Shown here: in pieces, positions 1 to 5,788 of the stretch
Layout of the letters: each line of letters begins with the position of its first letter
How positions within the stretch are numbered: position 1 is the stretch's first letter
Source of the DNA: an uncultured Clostridia bacterium
GTDB lineage: Bacteria > Bacillota_I > Bacilli_A > RFN20 > CAG-288
Length of the DNA stretch: 6,547 nt
Assembly (NCBI GenBank): GCA_900313465.1
Contig: OMRU01000104.1
Coordinates: 1-6,547 of the forward strand
Reading direction: 5' to 3'
Position numbers and translations under genes: made by a program
Notes under the pieces: generated by a model
The model's database searches: none
The model's input: only the letters and a program-made list of their open reading frames with translations
What the model was told of the DNA's origin: nothing

Positions 1-993
1 AAGTTCGATGACGGCTGGCATACGAGTGGAACCACCGACCATGATGATATCATCAAGATCGCTGACGGATAACTTAGCATCGGCTAAGGCTTTTTCAAAT
101 GGAGTTCTGCAACGTTCGAGTAAATCGGCGGTCAAATCCTGGAACTTGGCTCTGGAGAGGTCAGTTTCGAAGTTGACTGGAGCACCATCCTTGAAACCGA
201 TATATGGTAAGGAGATGGTGGTGTTGGTCTGGGCAGAAAGGTTGATCTTGGCCTTTTCTGCTTCATCTCTTAGACGCTGTAAGGTTGGGCGATCGGCTGG
301 ATTGGTCTTGGAGATGGAGATACCGCACTGAGCGTTGATTTCACCAATCAACCAATCGATGACATAGTTATCCCAGTCATCACCGCCTAAGGCAGTATCA
401 CCAGAGGTGGAAAGAACTTCGAAGGTACCATCACCGATATCCAAGACGGAGACATCGAAAGTACCACCGCCCAAATCGAAGACAAGGATCTTACCGGCCT
501 TCTTGGAATCCATACCATAAGCCAAAGCGGCAGCGGTTGGTTCGGAGATGACACGGACAACATCTAAGCCAGCGATAGTACCGGCATTCTTGGTAGCCTG
601 TCTCTGATCATCGTTGAAGTAAGCTGGGCAGGTGATGACAGCCTTGGAGATTGGCTGACCTAAATACTTTTCAGCATAGCTCTTCATGTAGCTGAGAACC
701 TTGGCAGAGATTTCTTCTGGAGTGAAATCTTTGTTGAGGCAAGCGATGTGAGTCATGTATCTTTCACCGATGTGTCTCTTGATGGAGTGAACGGTGTCAG
801 GGTTGGTCAATAACATACGCTTAGCAGCGTTGCCGACGACTTCATCGCCATCTTTCTTGAAAGAGACGACAGAAGGACAGGTGTTGGTGCCTTCTGGAGA
901 TGGGATGACTTTGACAGTCTGGTCATCCTGCATGTAGGAAACGACAGAGTTTGTAGTACCTAAATCGATACCTAAGATAATTTCTTTAGCCAT
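1..993 (-). other. dnaK: DnaK module of the fusion, ATPase domain, truncated by window edge
   Basis: The 331 visible residues cover nearly all of the Hsp70 nucleotide-binding domain. Numbered from the DnaK Met, the phosphate-1 loop DLGTTN is at 10-15, the invariant Lys (SIKRHIGER) at 72, the interdomain Glu ([11 protein letters not shown]) at 151, phosphate-2 DLGGGTFD at 173-180 with Asp173 and Thr178, and the adenosine motif VGGSTR at 319-324. The distance from the phosphate-1 loop to [11 protein letters not shown] is about 20 residues shorter than in E. coli DnaK, as is typical of Firmicutes. All catalytic residues checked are present, so the ATPase should be active. The end of the ATPase domain, the linker, the substrate-binding domain and any dnaJ downstream lie outside the window. 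Confidence 0.95.
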
Positions 994-1677
994 AATTACA
1001 GGGATGGTGTTGTCTTCTTCTTTTTTCTTGGTGACAATGACACCGGCTGGACGGATGAGATGATCGAACAGTTTGTAACCTTTGGTGAAGACATCAGCAA
1101 TCTTGTTGTCTTCTTCACCATCGACAGTAGAGAAGGCCTGCATGGTGTTTGGATCGTAGTCATCACCCTTCTGTGGGTTGATGATTTCTACGCTCTGGTC
1201 TTTTAAGACCGAGAGGAACTTGGAATGAATCATGACGAAGCCTTGTAAGTATTTCTTGACGATTTCATCTTTTGGTTCATTCTTCAGAGCCATATCGAAG
1301 CCATCTAAGGCAGGAAGCATTTCTTCGATGAGAGACTGCTTCGCATATTTCTTGAAGTCAGCGGTTTCTCTTTCCACCTGTTTTCTGGTGTTGGACATAT
1401 CCGCAAAGGCTTGGAAGTATTTGTTTTTCCAGTCGTCAGCCTGCTTGTCAGCTGCTTCGAATTTGGCCTGATAGTCTTCGGCTTTCTTCTGTGCTTCGAG
1501 CAATTTGACCTTTAAGTCATCAAGCTGCTTTTCATAAAGCTCAAGTTTTTTCTTTTCTTCCTTGAGTTCCTTTTTAGCGTCTTTATGTTCTTTCTTTTCC
1601 TCTTTAGGATTAGTGTTGACTTCCTCAACAGGAATAGTTTCTTCTTGCGTTTCTATTTTCTTTTCTTCTTCACTCAT
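1..1677 (-). CDS. GrpE-DnaK fusion chaperone (3' end beyond window)
   Basis: One uninterrupted frame carries a complete GrpE (residues 1-228) followed directly by DnaK (from Met229); 559 residues are visible before the window edge. GrpE releases ADP from DnaK, the cytoplasmic Hsp70 that folds and protects proteins; here both would be one polypeptide. I translated every codon from 1680 to 1 and found no stop. The DnaK methionine (991-993) has no Shine-Dalgarno sequence in the 15 bases before it. The linker between the last GrpE strand (RPAGVIVT) and [16 protein letters not shown] is about a dozen residues, [12 protein letters not shown]. Start: ATGs occur at 1680 and 1677. AAGGAG (1685-1690) lies 4 nt from the first and 7 nt from the second, so 1677 (MSEEEKK) is preferred. 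The 1680 ATG overlaps the hrcA TGA, implying translational coupling. A normal DnaK length would make the full fusion about 830 residues (inferred). Caveat: the fusion depends on the A6 run at 1021-1026. Confidence 0.75.
   Translation of the reverse strand, partial: MSEEEKKIETQEETIPVEEVNTNPKEEKKEHKDAKKELKEEKKKLELYEKQLDDLKVKLLEAQKKAEDYQAKFEAADKQADDWKNKYFQAFADMSNTRKQVERETADFKKYAKQSLIEEMLPALDGFDMALKNEPKDEIVKKYLQGFVMIHSKFLSVLKDQSVEIINPQKGDDYDPNTMQAFSTVDGEEDNKIADVFTKGYKLFDHLIRPAGVIVTKKKEEDNTIPVIMAKEIILGIDLGTTNSVVSYMQDDQTVKVIPSPEGTNTCPSVVSFKKDGDEVVGNAAKRMLLTNPDTVHSIKRHIGERYMTHIACLNKDFTPEEISAKVLSYMKSYAEKYLGQPISKAVITCPAYFNDDQRQATKNAGTIAGLDVVRVISEPTAAALAYGMDSKKAGKILVFDLGGGTFDVSVLDIGDGTFEVLSTSGDTALGGDDWDNYVIDWLIGEINAQCGISISKTNPADRPTLQRLRDEAEKAKINLSAQTNTTISLPYIGFKDGAPVNFETDLSRAKFQDLTADLLERCRTPFEKALADAKLSVSDLDDIIMVGGSTRMPAVIEL
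994..1677 (-). other. grpE: GrpE module of the fusion (nucleotide exchange factor)
   Basis: This is a full-length GrpE domain of about 228 residues. Residues 1-75 are highly charged (Glu/Lys) and predict the long dimerising coiled coil. Next comes the conserved helix segment around residues 84-106 ([19 protein letters not shown]), then [14 protein letters not shown] at about 118-131, which is the family's 'LLPvlDn' region. The C-terminal beta domain that contacts the DnaK nucleotide-binding domain covers about 146-215, with [13 protein letters not shown], the [12 protein letters not shown] motif and VIVT. Ordinary GrpE proteins stop a few residues after this last strand; this one does not. 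Family identity is secure, and the missing stop is seen directly in the sequence. Confidence 0.92.
1021..1026 (-). other. A6 run at the GrpE-DnaK junction
   Basis: Six consecutive A (coding strand) follow AAG in the linker, giving the string AAAAAAG. As printed, the GrpE and DnaK frames match. With one A fewer, GrpE would end in ...[10 protein letters not shown] and stop at TAA 996-998, two bases before the DnaK ATG. With one A more, it would stop at TAA 986-988, overlapping the DnaK start. The run is therefore the point where a sequencing indel, or transcriptional or ribosomal slippage, would switch between a fusion and two coupled genes. The printed frame uses codons common in the rest of the gene (GAC, AAC, ACC, ATC) up to the ATG, which favours real coding in that frame. 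Confidence 0.6.
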
Positions 1678-2795
1678 CATTTGACTCCTTTCTTCGTGGT
1701 GGTTTTACGTTTTCTTGTCGGTTTTGCTACCGCGATATCTTCAGCAGGAGATACAGGCACAAGTGAGGCGCTCTGCGGTGCGCTGGAGAAGTAATAGCGA
1801 TCTAACATATAGACAATATATTCCAGTGCGGACAAGACTTTCTTATAATCCATTCTCTTAGGACCGACAACCGCTAAAGAGTTGTCGCCATTGAACTGTT
1901 TGGAGACGATGGCAAAGTCACCTTTGTTTTCGTTGGTGAAGGCGATGTTGACGCTGCCAAGATCATCTTTCTCGGAGAAGTTCTTCTCTAAGGAGTTTGG
2001 ATCTCTTAAGGCTTCAAAGGCGTTAAGGAAGCTTTCTTTATCAGAAGAGAACTCTGGTAAGGAGAGCAATTTCTTTTCGCCATATACTTCATATCTCTTT
2101 CTGGTGAAGTTGACAACACTTTCCAAGAAGGCCTGAATGACGACATCGCCGCTTGTACCATACATCTTGGTGACAATTGGCTGTAAGGCTTTAAGTTTAG
2201 CCTCGAGGTCGACAATCTTGGTTCCGGCAAGTCTTTCATTCAACATGCTGATAGCATTGGCAAGCTGCTGGAAGGTGACGTCTTTGGAATTGACGACGAA
2301 GGTCTTCTTTTCCACATAACCAGAATCGGTGATGAAGATGCCCATGGCAGTTTTCTCTGTCAGTCTTAACAACTGAATGGAGACAAGCGATTCATCGCTG
2401 GCTTTTGAGCCGAGGACGACAGTGGCCATGTTGGTCATTTCAGATAACATCTGACAGGACTTGGCAACCACATCTTCCACAGATTTGGATTTGCTTTTTA
2501 AGACTTCCTGGAATTCTCTCTGGAACTCCATATCGACCGTATTCATTAAGGAAGAGTTATCGAGATGGTCGAGATAATATTGATAACCTTTTGCCGAAGG
2601 AACACGACCAGAAGAGATGTGAGTCTTTTCCAGCATACCTTCTTTTTCCAACTCAGCCATGATATTTCGAATGGTTGCGCTAGAGCAGTTCAGGTTATAT
2701 TTCTGCAGTAAGGCTTTACTGCCGACCGGCTGAGCGGTCTGGATGAATTCTTCAACGATGTGTTTTAAGATTTCGTCTTTGCGAGCAAGTTTCAT
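1677..2795 (-). CDS. hrcA: Heat-inducible transcription repressor HrcA
   Basis: HrcA binds CIRCE operators and represses the dnaK and groE heat-shock operons; in the known family its activity depends on GroEL. The 372-residue product has the N-terminal winged-helix region (residues 1-75) with PVGSKALL, SSATIRNIMAELEKEGMLEK and HISSGRVPSAKGYQYYLDHL. The GAF-like and dimerisation region follows (about 100-335), with GTSGDVV and the conserved C-terminal VVGPKRMDYKKVLSALEYI. Start: ATG 2795 has GGAGG (2801-2805) 5 nt upstream and gives the expected short N-terminus. The gene ends TGA at 1677-1679, overlapping the next ATG. Unusual: residues from about 337 to 372 form a Ser/Pro/Ala-rich, then Lys/Arg-rich tail (KPTRKRKTTTKK). 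Typical HrcA proteins, at roughly 340-350 residues, end near the preceding helix. Two CIRCE sites upstream suggest autoregulation. Confidence 0.97.
   Translation of the reverse strand: MKLARKDEILKHIVEEFIQTAQPVGSKALLQKYNLNCSSATIRNIMAELEKEGMLEKTHISSGRVPSAKGYQYYLDHLDNSSLMNTVDMEFQREFQEVLKSKSKSVEDVVAKSCQMLSEMTNMATVVLGSKASDESLVSIQLLRLTEKTAMGIFITDSGYVEKKTFVVNSKDVTFQQLANAISMLNERLAGTKIVDLEAKLKALQPIVTKMYGTSGDVVIQAFLESVVNFTRKRYEVYGEKKLLSLPEFSSDKESFLNAFEALRDPNSLEKNFSEKDDLGSVNIAFTNENKGDFAIVSKQFNGDNSLAVVGPKRMDYKKVLSALEYIVYMLDRYYFSSAPQSASLVPVSPAEDIAVAKPTRKRKTTTKKGVK
1685..1690 (-). promoter_or_regulatory. Ribosome binding site of the grpE-dnaK gene
   Basis: AAGGAG lies inside the last codons of hrcA. Its 7-nt spacing to the ATG at 1677, against 4 nt to the ATG at 1680, favours the second methionine. 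It is the only convincing ribosome binding site for the grpE-dnaK frame. Confidence 0.75.
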
Positions 2796-2800
2796 ACCGC

Positions 2801-2807
2801 CCTCCTT
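2801..2807 (-). promoter_or_regulatory. Ribosome binding site of hrcA
   Basis: AAGGAGG, a near-perfect Shine-Dalgarno sequence, lies 5 nt before the ATG and directly abuts the promoter-proximal CIRCE element. Confidence 0.85.
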
Positions 2808-2834
2808 TTAGCACTCACTTTACGCAAATGCTAA
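2808..2834 (-). promoter_or_regulatory. CIRCE operator 1 (over the transcription start)
   Basis: On the plus strand, TTAGCACTC, a 9-base spacer and AAATGCTAA. The left arm matches the CIRCE consensus (TTAGCACTC-N9-GAGTGCTAA) at 9/9 and the right arm at 7/9. It covers the predicted transcription start and the leader up to the hrcA ribosome binding site. HrcA binding here would block initiation, and the repeat would also be carried in the mRNA leader. Confidence 0.88.
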
Positions 2835-2839
2835 TTAGT

Positions 2840-2867
2840 ATTATAGACATGAAATTAGCAAATTCAA
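2840..2867 (-). promoter_or_regulatory. Sigma-A-type promoter of the hrcA operon
   Basis: The -10 TATAAT (2840-2845) is perfect. TTGAAT (2862-2867) is a 4/6 match to TTGACA with a 16-base spacer. Transcription should start near 2833, giving a leader of about 38 nt. The AT-rich DNA at 2882-2945, upstream of the -35, could act as an UP element. Both CIRCE sites flank or overlap this promoter. Confidence 0.8.
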
Positions 2868-2881
2868 GTCCGGAGTGCTAA
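2855..2881 (-). promoter_or_regulatory. CIRCE operator 2 (over the -35 region)
   Basis: On the plus strand, TTAGCAAAT, a 9-base spacer and GAGTGCTAA. The right arm is 9/9 and the left arm 6/9. The element covers the -35 box at 2862-2867. Its centre is 47 bp from the centre of operator 1. The perfect arms of the two operators are outermost and the degenerate arms face the promoter core. Confidence 0.75.
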
Positions 2882-2945
2882 AAAGTGCAAAAAATCTTAA
2901 ATTTTTTCTCGCTTAATAAATTTATTTATTAGTTTTCCTTGGCAA
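2882..2945. other. AT-rich spacer between terminator and heat-shock promoter
   Basis: This holds A and T runs and an AT-rich near-palindrome at about 2915-2932. No ORF is credible. A degenerate single CIRCE-like arm (AAGTGCAAA, 2883-2891) has no partner. The stretch probably serves as the upstream promoter region for hrcA. Confidence 0.5.
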
Positions 2946-2974
2946 ATGAAAAACGTCAGCAGGGTTGCTGACGT
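2946..2974 (-). terminator. Rho-independent terminator after trmB
   Basis: On the minus strand, a 9-bp perfect stem ACGTCAGCA/TGCTGACGT with a 4-base loop (ACCC) is followed by TTTTCATT. The first stem base is the A of the trmB TGA stop codon, so the hairpin begins inside the stop. It separates the comEC-to-trmB block from the hrcA promoter. Confidence 0.88.
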
Positions 2975-3606
2975 CATTTCTTCTTTGGATGTGCGATCAA
3001 TACGTTGATCTGAACGCCTTTGGCACGGAACTTGGTTTCATATTCCGTCGGTGGAAGATAGTCGACATTCTCGGAATAGAATGGCTGAATAATTTCAAAG
3101 TCGAACAAGTCAGCCTGAGTGAAGTATTCAATGGAATCATTGAATAAGTCGATGTTGTCCGTACGGAAATACAAAGTGCCGTTTTCTTTCAGAATGCGGT
3201 GATATTCTTTTTGTAAGGTCGGATAGGTCAAACGTCTGTGATGCTGTTTCTTCTTTGGCCAGGGGTCAGAGAAGTTGAGATAGATGGTATCTAACTGCTG
3301 GTCTTGTAAAAGAGGAAAGACTCTTTCAATTGGTGCATTCAGCAATAAGAAATTATGCCTGTCCTCTTTGACTAAAGCGGCATGCTTTACGGCTAAGGCA
3401 AAGGCATTGCGATTGATTTCAACGCCGAGGTATCTATCCTGAGGTTGAAGTTTGCAGACTTCAAGAAGGAATCCACCTTGACCAGAACCGATTTCCAGAT
3501 GCTGGTAATCTTTTAAGGTCTCGGGTTGAAAATCTGCTAGGGTTCTTGCGATATCTTTGTTGGCAAGAAGGACGTCATCCGCCCATTTACGATGTCTGAG
3601 TCTCAT
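2974..3606 (-). CDS. trmB: tRNA (guanine-N7-)-methyltransferase TrmB
   Basis: TrmB transfers a methyl group from S-adenosylmethionine to N7 of G46 in the variable loop of tRNAs. The 210 residues form a single Rossmann-like methyltransferase domain of normal family length. Visible motifs are the N-terminal signature MRLRHRKWA, SAM motif I HLEIGSGQGGFL (about 37-48), YLGVEINRNAF, the family signature NFSDPWPKKKQHHRRL (about 111-126) and the C-terminal TEYETKF. ATG 3606 gives exactly the usual MRLR start. It lies 3 nt after the stop of the upstream peptidase gene and has only a weak ribosome binding site, so translation is probably coupled to that gene. The stop codon merges into the terminator hairpin. 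Confidence 0.97.
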   Translation of the reverse strand: MRLRHRKWADDVLLANKDIARTLADFQPETLKDYQHLEIGSGQGGFLLEVCKLQPQDRYLGVEINRNAFALAVKHAALVKEDRHNFLLLNAPIERVFPLLQDQQLDTIYLNFSDPWPKKKQHHRRLTYPTLQKEYHRILKENGTLYFRTDNIDLFNDSIEYFTQADLFDFEIIQPFYSENVDYLPPTEYETKFRAKGVQINVLIAHPKKK

Positions 3607-3609
3607 ATC

Positions 3610-5031
3610 TTAGAAAGGTTTCTTACCGGATCTTAAGTATTCACTTAAGTCGTAGATGGCATGAGCATAGATCTGCATGTTGTCGAAGAAGTCGGAAAGT
3701 GGGAAGAATTCATCATCGCCATGCATGCGATAATCTCTGCCAGGGAACTGAGCACCAAAAGCGACGGAGTTCTTGCTTTCTCTAGCATAGGTGCCACCAC
3801 CGATAGCAAGTGGCTTAGCGACCATATCACCAGTCTCCTGCTGATAGGCGTTAAGAAGGATCTTGACGAAATCGGAATCAGGATCAGCGACAAAGCCATC
3901 AGAGCCACCAAGAAGAGTGACTTCAGCTTTGGTGCCTTTCTTGACATTTTCAATGACAGGTTCGACCTTCATGCTGGATGGGAAACGTAAGTTGACGGCG
4001 ATAGTAAGCTTGGTTCCATCATAACTGATTCTACCGACGTTATAACTGGTTTCGGTGAAATGTTCATCCTTGAAGTTTCCATGGAAGTGTTCACCCATGC
4101 CGTCATGATAATCAAAGAAGATATTCTTCAAAGTCTGATTGCCGAAGACTTCACCTAAGAAGTGCAGCATGTATAAGCCGGCGTTGACACCATTCCATGG
4201 CATGGAACCGTGATATGGTTTACCGATAAAGGTAAGTTTCTTACCATCAAAGGTGGCTTTGACTTTCTTGTGTCTTTCAAGATAGAGAGGTAATTCCTTG
4301 GCAATCTTATCCTGGTGGAGAGAGACTTCACAGCTCGCCTCCTGTAAAACGATGTTCAAGGCAGCGCCAAGCTGGAAGTTGGATAAGCCTAAGATGGTGA
4401 CAGGATAACTAGCTTCATAAGCATAGATGGACTTTTCAGCATAAATCAAAGGATAGTCAGCATCGGGAGAGATACCTAAGGTTGGATATGGCTTCTTCAT
4501 CTCTTCAAAATAGTGCTTGAGACATAAAGAGTCGTTTTCTTCGTTACCACCAAAAAGGAATCTCATCTTAAAGCCGCCTAGCATGTTTTGATCCATCAAG
4601 GCTTTCACAGCATATAAGCAGGCTAAGCCTGGACCCTTATCATCGCTAGTACCGCGACCATACATGGTATTTTCTTCTTCTAGACGAAGAATAAAGGGAT
4701 CGGCAGTCCAGTTTTCTCTTTTGACTGGGACGACGTCAGCATGAGCATAGATATCGAAAATCTTATCGCCTTCACCATAGGTGAGTTCGGTGACATAGTT
4801 ATCACATCTATCGACATGAAAACCCATCTTCTTTCCTAAGTCAGCGACAAACTGCAAAGCAGTATCAACACCCTGGCCAAAAGGTTTGTCTTCACTCTGG
4901 GTAGCAGGATCTAAGACGGAGTCGATAGAGACAAATTTCTTTAAGGTTTCAAAAGCTTCTTCTTTATAAGGAGCAACAAGTTTGGTCCACTTAGTGGAGT
5001 TCATTTGTACTGGAGTGGCATTTTCTTTCAT
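3610..5031 (-). CDS. M20 family metallo-dipeptidase (PepV/Sapep type)
   Basis: Probable cytoplasmic di-metal dipeptidase that cleaves dipeptides taken up by the cell or produced by protein turnover. The 473 residues match the PepV/Sapep branch of M20 in length. Likely metal ligands are His97 in DIYAHADVVP, the bridging Asp130 in YGRGTSDDKGP, Glu165 in GGNEEND (with Glu164 the catalytic base), Asp190 in SPDADYP and His437 in DYRMHGDDE. The lid-domain His274 in GKPYHGSMPWNG and the GGGTYAR loop (411-417) are also present, so the enzyme looks intact. ATG 5031 has AGAGGTG just upstream; the internal Met10 does not. No signal peptide is seen. It follows coaX after 13 nt if the frameshifted coaX end is counted, and precedes trmB by 3 nt. 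PepV-like function (broad dipeptidase, Mn or Zn) is inferred from the family; the exact substrate is unknown. Confidence 0.93.
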   Translation of the reverse strand: MKENATPVQMNSTKWTKLVAPYKEEAFETLKKFVSIDSVLDPATQSEDKPFGQGVDTALQFVADLGKKMGFHVDRCDNYVTELTYGEGDKIFDIYAHADVVPVKRENWTADPFILRLEEENTMYGRGTSDDKGPGLACLYAVKALMDQNMLGGFKMRFLFGGNEENDSLCLKHYFEEMKKPYPTLGISPDADYPLIYAEKSIYAYEASYPVTILGLSNFQLGAALNIVLQEASCEVSLHQDKIAKELPLYLERHKKVKATFDGKKLTFIGKPYHGSMPWNGVNAGLYMLHFLGEVFGNQTLKNIFFDYHDGMGEHFHGNFKDEHFTETSYNVGRISYDGTKLTIAVNLRFPSSMKVEPVIENVKKGTKAEVTLLGGSDGFVADPDSDFVKILLNAYQQETGDMVAKPLAIGGGTYARESKNSVAFGAQFPGRDYRMHGDDEFFPLSDFFDNMQIYAHAIYDLSEYLRSGKKPF

Positions 5032-5044
5032 TTTTACACCTCTT

Positions 5045-5741
5045 TTATAAATTTAATAAACGGAGCAATCCTCTGATAGACAAATCAGGATCATAGATTA
5101 CATCCTTAAGACCATATTCTTCAAGGAGAGACTGGACAAACACGCTGTCTCCGCATGGAAGAGACAAGACAAGCAATACCATTGATGGCGCCAGAAGAAA
5201 TACATTCCTCAGTCTTTAAGGAGACAAGGGGAGGATTCTTCGCCAAATCGTAATTATCTAGCATGTCAGCAGATTGTTCTAACATTCCGGGAATTCTTCT
5301 GATGCCTGGGAAGATGGAACAACCATGGAAGATTTTATCTCGATCGAGATAAAGGATTTTACCTACTGTACCTAGATCAATGATGATCTGAGGGGCAGCA
5401 TCGTCGGCGATGATGTCGCAGAACAAGTCAGTTCCAAGGTAGCTTGTGTTGGTGATGGTGTAACCATTGCGATTGGCAAAATCGGTCATTCTTTTTGGGG
5501 TGATGATTTCAAAGGGAAGGCCGATTTGATTTAAGGTGATGATGAGATTTTCACTGCCTTCCTGGTTGACGGAAGAAACCACACAGTTCTGAATGTTTTC
5601 TTCTCCCCATAAGGATAACTGCTCTTCAATCTTCTTCTGATCCTGGTTAGGAATTTTAACTTTTTCGATTTTCACACCATCGTAAAGAGCAAGATCGATG
5701 GTAGTGTTACCGATGTCAGCAAGTAAATAAGTGTCTTTCAT
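5045..5741 (-). pseudogene. coaX: Type III pantothenate kinase, frameshifted near the C-terminus
   Basis: CoaX phosphorylates pantothenate, the first step of coenzyme A synthesis. The N-terminal frame (5121-5741) has the phosphate-binding DIGNTT (residues 9-14 from the ATG), CVVSSV, YLGTDLF at the GxDR position, IIDLGTVGK and the HGCSIFPGI turn, then SGAINGIA. It then runs into unrelated MRRQRVCPVSP and stops. From about 5155 the next frame encodes CGDSVFVQSLLEEYGLKDV and then DPDLSIRGLLRLLNL, which fits the usual CoaX end (TGG..., dP.LtL.GL). That frame stops at 5045-5047, just before the peptidase ribosome binding site. The frame change lies between about 5169 and 5155. Around 15-20 residues usual between the SG and GG motifs also seem missing, suggesting a small deletion rather than only a one-base slip. 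ATG 5741 fits the family start; an in-frame TTG at 5750 is the alternative. Neither has a good ribosome binding site. Confidence 0.78.
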
Positions 5742-5749
5742 ACCGAACA

Positions 5750-5779
5750 ATTATATAATTTATTTTCCACTTATGGCAA
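5750..5779 (-). promoter_or_regulatory. Possible promoter at the coaX start
   Basis: TATAAT (5750-5755) and TTGCCA (5774-5779, 5/6 match) are separated by 18 bases. Transcription would start near 5743, only about 2 nt before the ATG at 5741, so the transcript would be essentially leaderless. In such AT-rich DNA the match could be chance. No terminator is visible after comEC, so read-through from comEC is also possible. Confidence 0.35.
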
Positions 5780-5788
5780 ATGTTTGCT

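Noticed and set aside
8..331. Plus-strand ORF of 107 codons
   Set aside because: It lies opposite the highly conserved DnaK ATPase domain and its product shows no recognisable domain; it is a shadow frame.
1232..1794. Plus-strand ORFs rich in Phe, Ser and Leu
   Set aside because: They are the complement of the Lys/Glu-rich GrpE coiled coil and HrcA tail; the apparent hydrophobicity comes from base composition.
1882..2662. Several small ORFs on both strands within hrcA
   Set aside because: They overlap a full-length, motif-complete HrcA in other frames and have no convincing ribosome binding site.
2808..2881. A single CIRCE with a 56-base spacer between its two perfect arms
   Set aside because: CIRCE needs a 9-base spacer. 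Each perfect arm has its own degenerate partner at exactly 9 bases, so two elements are the better reading.
2883..2891. Third CIRCE-like arm, AAGTGCAAA
   Set aside because: No matching arm lies 9 bases away, and the surrounding DNA is A/T runs.
3645..3990. ORFs on both strands inside the dipeptidase gene
   Set aside because: The dipeptidase has all its catalytic residues across this stretch, so the other frames are shadows.
5776..5787. Small inverted repeat GCAAA/TTTGC after comEC as a terminator
   Set aside because: The stem is 5 bp with a 2-base loop and no T tract on the minus strand.
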